Source of the DNA: Intestinimonas butyriciproducens
Lineage (GTDB): Bacteria; Bacillota; Clostridia; Oscillospirales; Butyricicoccaceae
Length of the DNA stretch: 64,000 bases
Direction of reading: 5' to 3'
Assembly (NCBI RefSeq): GCF_016901775.1
Contig: NZ_JACJKW010000008.1
Span: 51,378 to 115,377, forward strand
A program made the position numbers and the translations under genes. Below are positions 59,323-64,000 of this stretch, in pieces (within the stretch, counting starts at the first letter, position 1; the number at the start of each line of letters is the position of its first letter). The notes below the pieces were generated by a model that made no database searches, had not been told where the DNA came from, and saw nothing but the letters and a program-made list of their open reading frames with translations.

Positions 59323-61503
59323 TTATTTGACACCCTTTCCCCAGCGGAGCCACAGGCGCCCGAGGGGCTTTGCCCCCGCCTTGGCATCCTGCTCCATCTG
59401 CCGGGCCAGCCCTGCAAACTCGGTAAGCTCCTGCTCGCTCAGCCCGTTTTTGCTGAAAAGGGCCTTGTCCGCAAGCTCCGGGGCCCGGGGCGGCGCCGGA
59501 GTATATTTTTCCAGCGCCTGAATGCGGCGGTAAATGGCTGCGGCCCGGCTCCGGCTGCTGCCATGGGTCTCCCGCCGCCGCTGCAACAGGGGCCGGAGCC
59601 AAAGCAGCCATCCTCCCCCGCCCAGAGCCCCTGCCAACCCCAGCAGAATCACAAGAGCCCAGGAAATGCTTTGCTTTCCTTCTTCCTCCGGGCGTTTTTC
59701 TTCCGGCTCCTCTGTTTCCGGCTCTGTTTCCTCCGGAATTTCCTCCGGCACCGGGGTTACTTCTTCCGGCGCCTCCGGCAGTTCTTCCGGCATTTCCTCC
59801 GGCTCCTGGGGCGTCACCTGGGCCTGCTGGGGAATGGTCCCGCCATAGCCCGGGGTCATCTCCACCGGCAAAAATCCCAGGAAGGGCACATAGACCTCGG
59901 CCCAGGCGTGGGCCTGGCTGTCGGGCACGCTGGCCCATCCGTCGGCGTCAAAGTTCCCCTCATTCACCACATACCCCTCTGCATACCGGGCCGGCACTCC
60001 CGCCGCACGCAGCAGCAGCACCCCGGCCGAGGCAAAGTGCATACAGTAGCCCTTCTTGTTCTCGGTGAGGAAGTACTCCACATAGTCCTCCCCGGGGGGC
60101 ACGGTGCCGGGGGCGGCATCATACCGGGCCGCCTGACGCACCCAGGCGGAAATCTTGTCCACCTTTTCTTCCAGGGTGTCCTCCGGAGAGACGATGGAAT
60201 AGGCCAGCTCCCGCAGCCAATCCTCCTGTTCCCCGGGCAGCTGGAGACAGGTGTCCTGGGCATACTGGCGGTACTGGCTCTCCGCCGCTGCCAGGCTCCC
60301 GGGCAAAGACAGGCTCTGGCTCCAATCAGGCAGGGCCACGGCAGAAGCCTGGTACACCGCCCCCGCCCCCGGGGATTCCAGGTAGCTGTCCTTCACCGGC
60401 ACCGCCCATTCAACCCCCGGCTCGCTCACCATGCCATAGGGCAGATAGTAATAGCTGCCGTTGGGGGCCACCAGCTCCACCTGTACTTCATAGGTGGGGG
60501 TCTCAGGCCAGGTGGCCCACACCGCCAGTCCTGCCATGGTGATGGGGGAAAACTCCACCTGCCCCATACGGGTATTATAGGCCACGGCCGAGCTCTGGGC
60601 CCACTCATCCCCCAGATACCAATCGGCGGAAAAGCCCTTGAGATAGAGCTTTTGGGGCTGGGTGCAGGAAACCCGAAGGGCGGTCTCCCCGGTGAACTGA
60701 AGCCGTCCGGTGTCGTTCAGCTGGCTCCGGCCCTTTTGCCCCTGAAAGGGGATGAGCACATTCAGCCGCACCGGGCTCCCCCCTGCCAGCTGATTGAGCT
60801 GCAAGCGCAGGTTTTCCACCCAGGGGGAGCGCTGGTAGCCCTCCTGGGGGCACAGGGCCCAGGCCAGGCACAAAAGCAAGGCCGTCACAGGCAGGGCCAG
60901 GGCTCCCTGGCGGAAAGCCGCCCGGGACCGGGCATGATGGGCACAAAAAGCCAGCCACAAAAGAAGGAATAAGATGGAAACCAGCGCCCACATGGGCGGG
61001 GTGCGCAGCACCACCGCCTGCATGAACACCACGCCGCCCAGAACCAGAAAAGCCGGCGTAAACCTGCGGTAGCGGAAGCTAAAAGCCAGAAGCCCTCCCG
61101 CCAGAGCAAAACAGACGGCCAGGAACTGCTCGGCCGCCCTTCGGGCCTCGGAAACCAGCAGATCCTGGAGGGGATAGAACTGCTTGACCCCTTCGATATG
61201 CTGGGAATAGACTTCGCTCAGGCTGCACCCCACCTGGGCGGCGCCCTGGATGATTTTTTCCGGGTCATAGAGGCAGTAGGCCACGAGCAGCAGGGTCAGC
61301 ACCAGCATTCCCCGCCAGGGCTTTTTCATCAGCCAAAGGAGGCAAAGGATCAGAAGAGCGGCTCCGGCGGAGGGGAACCAGATGGCAAAAACCCCCACCC
61401 CCATGGGCAGCAGGTCCACAAAGCACCAGACCGCCGCAAACAGTCCCCAAAGGACGCAGAAAGCCTCCCACCCCCGGGACAGAGCTTTTTCCCCTTTTGT
61501 CAC
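59323..61503 (-). CDS. Transglutaminase-like membrane protein
   Basis: 726 residues from GTG 61503, which overlaps the DUF58 stop (GTGA). Seven or so membrane segments at the N-terminus (to ~230), an extracytoplasmic region and a transglutaminase-like core with the catalytic KKGYCMHFASAGVLLLRAAG and DSQAHAWAEVYVPFLGF; the third residue site reads VEMTPG. A Glu/Pro-rich linker, one C-terminal membrane segment (~640-660) and a cytosolic helical tail follow. Partner of the DUF58/MoxR genes, as in TgpA-type systems. Substrate unknown. Confidence 0.88.
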   Translation of the reverse strand: MTKGEKALSRGWEAFCVLWGLFAAVWCFVDLLPMGVGVFAIWFPSAGAALLILCLLWLMKKPWRGMLVLTLLLVAYCLYDPEKIIQGAAQVGCSLSEVYSQHIEGVKQFYPLQDLLVSEARRAAEQFLAVCFALAGGLLAFSFRYRRFTPAFLVLGGVVFMQAVVLRTPPMWALVSILFLLLWLAFCAHHARSRAAFRQGALALPVTALLLCLAWALCPQEGYQRSPWVENLRLQLNQLAGGSPVRLNVLIPFQGQKGRSQLNDTGRLQFTGETALRVSCTQPQKLYLKGFSADWYLGDEWAQSSAVAYNTRMGQVEFSPITMAGLAVWATWPETPTYEVQVELVAPNGSYYYLPYGMVSEPGVEWAVPVKDSYLESPGAGAVYQASAVALPDWSQSLSLPGSLAAAESQYRQYAQDTCLQLPGEQEDWLRELAYSIVSPEDTLEEKVDKISAWVRQAARYDAAPGTVPPGEDYVEYFLTENKKGYCMHFASAGVLLLRAAGVPARYAEGYVVNEGNFDADGWASVPDSQAHAWAEVYVPFLGFLPVEMTPGYGGTIPQQAQVTPQEPEEMPEELPEAPEEVTPVPEEIPEETEPETEEPEEKRPEEEGKQSISWALVILLGLAGALGGGGWLLWLRPLLQRRRETHGSSRSRAAAIYRRIQALEKYTPAPPRAPELADKALFSKNGLSEQELTEFAGLARQMEQDAKAGAKPLGRLWLRWGKGVK

Positions 61504-62474
61504 GGCTGCACCTCGCCTTCTTCCTCGTCCTCCAGCCGGAAGTACAGCCCTTCCGGCACTGCAAAGGGAGCGCTTCCTCCCTGGGGCGGCGGGGCAGCGG
61601 GCTGTTTTTCTCCCAAAGTCCAGAAGAGTTTCTGGAGTTCCCCCTGGTTTTCCACATGGAAGCACTCCGCCTGGCCCTCTCCCCGGCGCACCAGCACCTG
61701 GCAGGAAATCTCCTGCCGGAGCAGCCCGGAGAGCAGGCCCCAGGCCCGATCCAGCTTGCTTTGCAATGTTTCCGGCGTGCCATAAAGGTCAAAGGCCACC
61801 AGGGCCCCGGCGCGGCCGCCCCCCTCAGAGCGCACCAGCAGGGTTTGCAGCCGGGCGGAATTTTTCCAGTGGATGCTCTTTAGGCTGTCCCCCGGCCGGT
61901 AAGGGCGCACTTCGCCCCCCATGGGGCTTTTTCCCTGGTCGCCATCCTGGCCGGGATCGTGCCCGCCCATTTCCAGGCCCGCCCCTTCCAGAGGGCGGCA
62001 CAGCACCCTATCCCCTTCCCCCTTCCGGGAAAAGATGGGAAACAGCCCCAGCAGATCATAACCCCGGAAATACCGGAGACGGCACTGCACCACGCCGAAG
62101 CTGTGGGAAGTAAAGGCGCTGTCCACCCATTCCTCCCCCCGCACCAGGGGAAAGGAATGGCTTTCCCGTCCTTTTTCATGGCTGAACATATTTTCATACT
62201 GAAGCTGAAAGGCCACCCTTGCTAAAGGCAGGCCCCAGGGGGCTTTCAGATGCACCTGCACCGGGCAGGGCGCGGCCCGCCTTCCCCCTTCCGGGGGCAG
62301 CAAAATCTCCCCCCGCAGCAAAAGGGCGGTGGGCAGACTGAACACCAGGCTGAACAGGGGCAGAAGCAGGGTAAGCACCAGCACATATCCCCCCAGCCAG
62401 CCGGGGAAGAGCACATAAAACAGCGCTGCGCCAAAAAGCCCCATTCCATAGCGCAGCCAGCAAAGGGCCATCAT
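61500..62474 (-). CDS. DUF58 protein
   Basis: 324 residues. Two membrane segments at the N-terminus and a DUF58 region with RPYRPGDSLKSIHWKNSARLQTLLVR. This is the vWA-like partner of MoxR ATPases. It overlaps moxR by 4 bp and the transglutaminase by 4 bp. Confidence 0.9.
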   Translation of the reverse strand: MMALCWLRYGMGLFGAALFYVLFPGWLGGYVLVLTLLLPLFSLVFSLPTALLLRGEILLPPEGGRRAAPCPVQVHLKAPWGLPLARVAFQLQYENMFSHEKGRESHSFPLVRGEEWVDSAFTSHSFGVVQCRLRYFRGYDLLGLFPIFSRKGEGDRVLCRPLEGAGLEMGGHDPGQDGDQGKSPMGGEVRPYRPGDSLKSIHWKNSARLQTLLVRSEGGGRAGALVAFDLYGTPETLQSKLDRAWGLLSGLLRQEISCQVLVRRGEGQAECFHVENQGELQKLFWTLGEKQPAAPPPQGGSAPFAVPEGLYFRLEDEEEGEVQP

Positions 62475-63439
62475 CGCAGCCGGGGGCGGGGTGTTTTCTG
62501 GAGGATGTCCTCCAGCACCCCTTGGGCTGTCAGGCCCCGGGACTCTCCGGCGGGGGTGAGCAGCAGCCGGTGGCCCACCGCCTCCTGGAAAAGCAGAGCG
62601 GCGTCCTTTGGCGCCACATAGTCCCGCCCCTGGAGGAAGGCGGCGGCCTGGGCCAGGCGGACAAGGGCGATGGAAGCCCGGGGGCTGGCGCCCTGGCGCA
62701 GGCCGGGATAAGTGCGGGTGGCCCCTACCAGCCGGACGATGTAGTCATAGACCTCCTGGCTGATGAAAACCTGCCGCACCTGTTTCTGGGCCTGCTGCAA
62801 GGCAGCGGCGTCCATCACCTGCTCTGCCCGCTGGATGTTCCCCTCGTTTTTCCGCCGCAGCAGCTCCACTTCGGCATCGAAGCTGGGGTAGCCCAGGGAG
62901 AAGCGGAGCATGAACCGGTCCAGCTGGGAGTCGGGGAGCAGCTGGGTGCCCGCCGAGCCGGTGGGGTTCTGGGTGGCGATGAGGGCAAAGGGCTGGGGAA
63001 TGGGCCGGGTGATGCCGTCCACCGTCACCGCCCCTTCCTCCATGGCCTCCAGCAAAGCGGCCTGGGTACGGCTCCCGGCCCGGTTGATCTCGTCGGCCAG
63101 GAAGAGGTTGCAGAGCACCGCCCCTTCCTGGTAGCGGAAGGAGCCGGTCTTTTGGTCATAAATGGAAAACCCGGTGATATCCGAGGGCATCACATCGGGG
63201 TTGAACTGCATTCTTTTATAAGAGAGGCCCAGCGCCCGGGAGAAGGCCATGGCCAGGGTGGTTTTTCCCACCCCGGGGATGTCCTCCAGCAGCACATGGC
63301 CCCGGGCCAGCATGGCAAGCAGGATGCGCAAAATGGCGCCATCCTTGCCCACCACTTCCCGCTGCACCTCCCGCAGCACGGCCAATGCTTCCCCCTGGGC
63401 CTTGCCCAAAATGTCTTTCAGCTCCTGTTCTGTGGCCAT
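62471..63439 (-). CDS. MoxR-family AAA ATPase
   Basis: 322 residues. Walker A LLEDIPGVGKTTLAMAF (~40), Walker B LFLADEINRAGSRTQAALLEAM, and sensor ATQNP with the arginine finger region. MoxR proteins act as chaperone-like ATPases that activate a DUF58/vWA partner. It starts the three-gene operon with AAAGGAG 8-9 bases upstream; a terminator separates it from the small gene before it. Confidence 0.94.
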   Translation of the reverse strand: MATEQELKDILGKAQGEALAVLREVQREVVGKDGAILRILLAMLARGHVLLEDIPGVGKTTLAMAFSRALGLSYKRMQFNPDVMPSDITGFSIYDQKTGSFRYQEGAVLCNLFLADEINRAGSRTQAALLEAMEEGAVTVDGITRPIPQPFALIATQNPTGSAGTQLLPDSQLDRFMLRFSLGYPSFDAEVELLRRKNEGNIQRAEQVMDAAALQQAQKQVRQVFISQEVYDYIVRLVGATRTYPGLRQGASPRASIALVRLAQAAAFLQGRDYVAPKDAALLFQEAVGHRLLLTPAGESRGLTAQGVLEDILQKTPRPRLR

Positions 63440-63462
63440 ATCCTGGCTCCTTTCTCTTTTTC

Positions 63463-63487
63463 AAAAAAAGCCGCCCGGTGGGGCGGC
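63463..63487 (-). terminator. Terminator between the small membrane protein and moxR
   Basis: 7-bp GC stem (63470-63476 with 63481-63487), loop GGTG, followed on the minus strand by T7. Confidence 0.9.
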
Positions 63488-63496
63488 TGAGTTTTT

Positions 63497-63790
63497 TTAA
63501 TCTTCGTCAATTTCGTAATAGTCCAGGCAGTCGTCCTCATCCTCTTCCATGGCCGCCTGCTCCTGCTGCACCACCTGGAAGAAGCGGAGCATCAGGGGCA
63601 CATAGGTCAGAAGGAACACCAGAAGCCCACCCAAGGCGGCTTTTTTCCGTTTTTCCGGTGGCACGCACAGTCCCACAAGCACCCCCAGGGCGCACAGGCA
63701 GAATTTGATGAGGGCCAGGTCTTTCCAGCTGCTTTGACGGCAGTAGGCATTGGCCCAGGAAAAGAATTTTCCCACTTTTTTGGCGATCAT
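63497..63790 (-). CDS. Small membrane protein, unknown
   Basis: 97 residues from ATG 63790, with GGGGAGGA upstream. Two adjacent membrane segments (DLALIKFCLCALGVLVGLCV and AALGGLLVFLLTYVPLML) and a very acidic C-terminus (EEDEDDCLDYYEIDED). No family recognised. It has its own promoter and terminator, so it is a single-gene unit. Confidence 0.7.
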   Translation of the reverse strand: MIAKKVGKFFSWANAYCRQSSWKDLALIKFCLCALGVLVGLCVPPEKRKKAALGGLLVFLLTYVPLMLRFFQVVQQEQAAMEEDEDDCLDYYEIDED

Positions 63791-63831
63791 AAAAAAATCC
63801 TCCCCTTCCCCATGTTCTGCGGGTTTTCTCC

Positions 63832-63860
63832 AGTATACCAAAACTTCCACCTTTTTTCAA
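63832..63860 (-). promoter_or_regulatory. Promoter of the small membrane protein
   Basis: Minus strand TTGAAA, 17-base spacer, TATACT, 42 bp before ATG 63790. Confidence 0.82.
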
Positions 63861-63862
63861 GG

Positions 63863-64000
63863 TGGCGAGCCGCTGGACCCAGACTGCGCTGCCGGTCCCG
63901 TGTCGGGACGGCCAAGCGGTGCTCCCGCACCCGATCACAGCACCCAGCTGAATCATTTGCCTGGCTTTGCAATCCCCCCTGCATGGCCCTGCCATGCTGT
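63863..64000. repeat. Inverted copy of the 59 kb repeat (partial, runs off the window)
   Basis: 63892-63915 and 63970-64000 repeat 59289-59313 and 59062-59092 in reverse orientation, the latter without mismatch over 31 bases up to the last base of the window. GGCGAGCCG at 63864 matches the reverse of 59313-59321. No gene is seen here. Confidence 0.75.

Noticed and set aside
1..64000. CRISPR, toxin-antitoxin or phage-defence genes
   Set aside because: No repeat-spacer pattern, no paired toxin-like small genes and no restriction or Cas motifs were found in any frame examined.

Overview
The window reads as chromosome of an endospore-forming, anaerobic, GC-rich Clostridia member, most likely in the Oscillospiraceae/Ruminococcaceae range. 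The grounds are the sporulation genes (SpoIVA, SipL-like, SpoVM-like, SpoIVFA/B-like), Firmicutes gene order around priA-def-fmt, type III glutamine synthetase, EtfAB with a lactate/glycolate oxidase-type flavoprotein, and Shine-Dalgarno sites of the AGGAGG type. The species cannot be fixed from the sequence. No CRISPR array, rRNA or prophage was seen.

Region 1 (1-5000, minus strand) is a sporulation block. In transcription order it holds a 46-residue Cys-rich membrane peptide, a 26-codon SpoVM homologue, a terminator, then a SipL-like LysM protein, SpoIVA, an M23 SpoIVFA-like protein and an M50 SpoIVFB-like protease cut by the window edge. SpoVM, SpoIVA and SipL form the basement layer of the spore coat. 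SpoIVFA/B act in the same mother-cell membrane to activate pro-sigma-K.

Region 2 (5179-18650, minus) is the classical Firmicutes cluster yicC-remA-gmk-rpoZ-priA-def-fmt-(Zn peptidase)-rsmB-rlmN-stp-prkC-rsgA-thiN, driven by a very good sigma-A promoter before yicC. Compared with Bacillus subtilis, coaBC and rpe are missing and a DUF-type zinc peptidase is inserted.

Region 3 (18651-24241, minus) has RseC-like, FAD oxidoreductase, cdaR and cdaA (c-di-AMP synthesis), then a cysteine desulfurase paired with a DUF3343 Se/S carrier-like protein. Region 4 (24365-38152) holds a secreted pseudo-deacetylase, a two-component system with a GerMN lipoprotein, ComEA, a DD-carboxypeptidase, the formamidase-tsaE-tsaB-rpiB-upp operon, a SEDS protein, and an operon of flavodoxin-like reductase, nitroreductase and N-carbamoylase-type M20 hydrolase.

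Region 5 (38267-47731) has MarR with a palindromic operator, an EamA exporter, a heterodimeric ABC exporter with one degenerate ATP site, glnN behind an AT-rich control region, a thioredoxin-like/DivIVA/fumarase-beta operon and tRNA-Arg(CCG). Region 6 (47732-57631) has a secreted orphan, GrpB, M42 peptidase, prolyl-tRNA deacylase, a serine beta-lactamase-like hydrolase, a C_GCAxxG_C_C protein, and a likely electron-confurcating lactate dehydrogenase (lctD-etfB-etfA) opposite an AraC regulator. Region 7 (57654-64000) is an IS3-family element, a repeat-rich non-coding stretch, and a MoxR-DUF58-transglutaminase operon bounded by inverted copies of the same repeat.

No clearly new multi-gene system was found. 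The most unusual features are the SpoVM microgene, a dispersed repeat whose two copies differ by compensating changes in their hairpin stems, and several proteins that have lost key catalytic residues.
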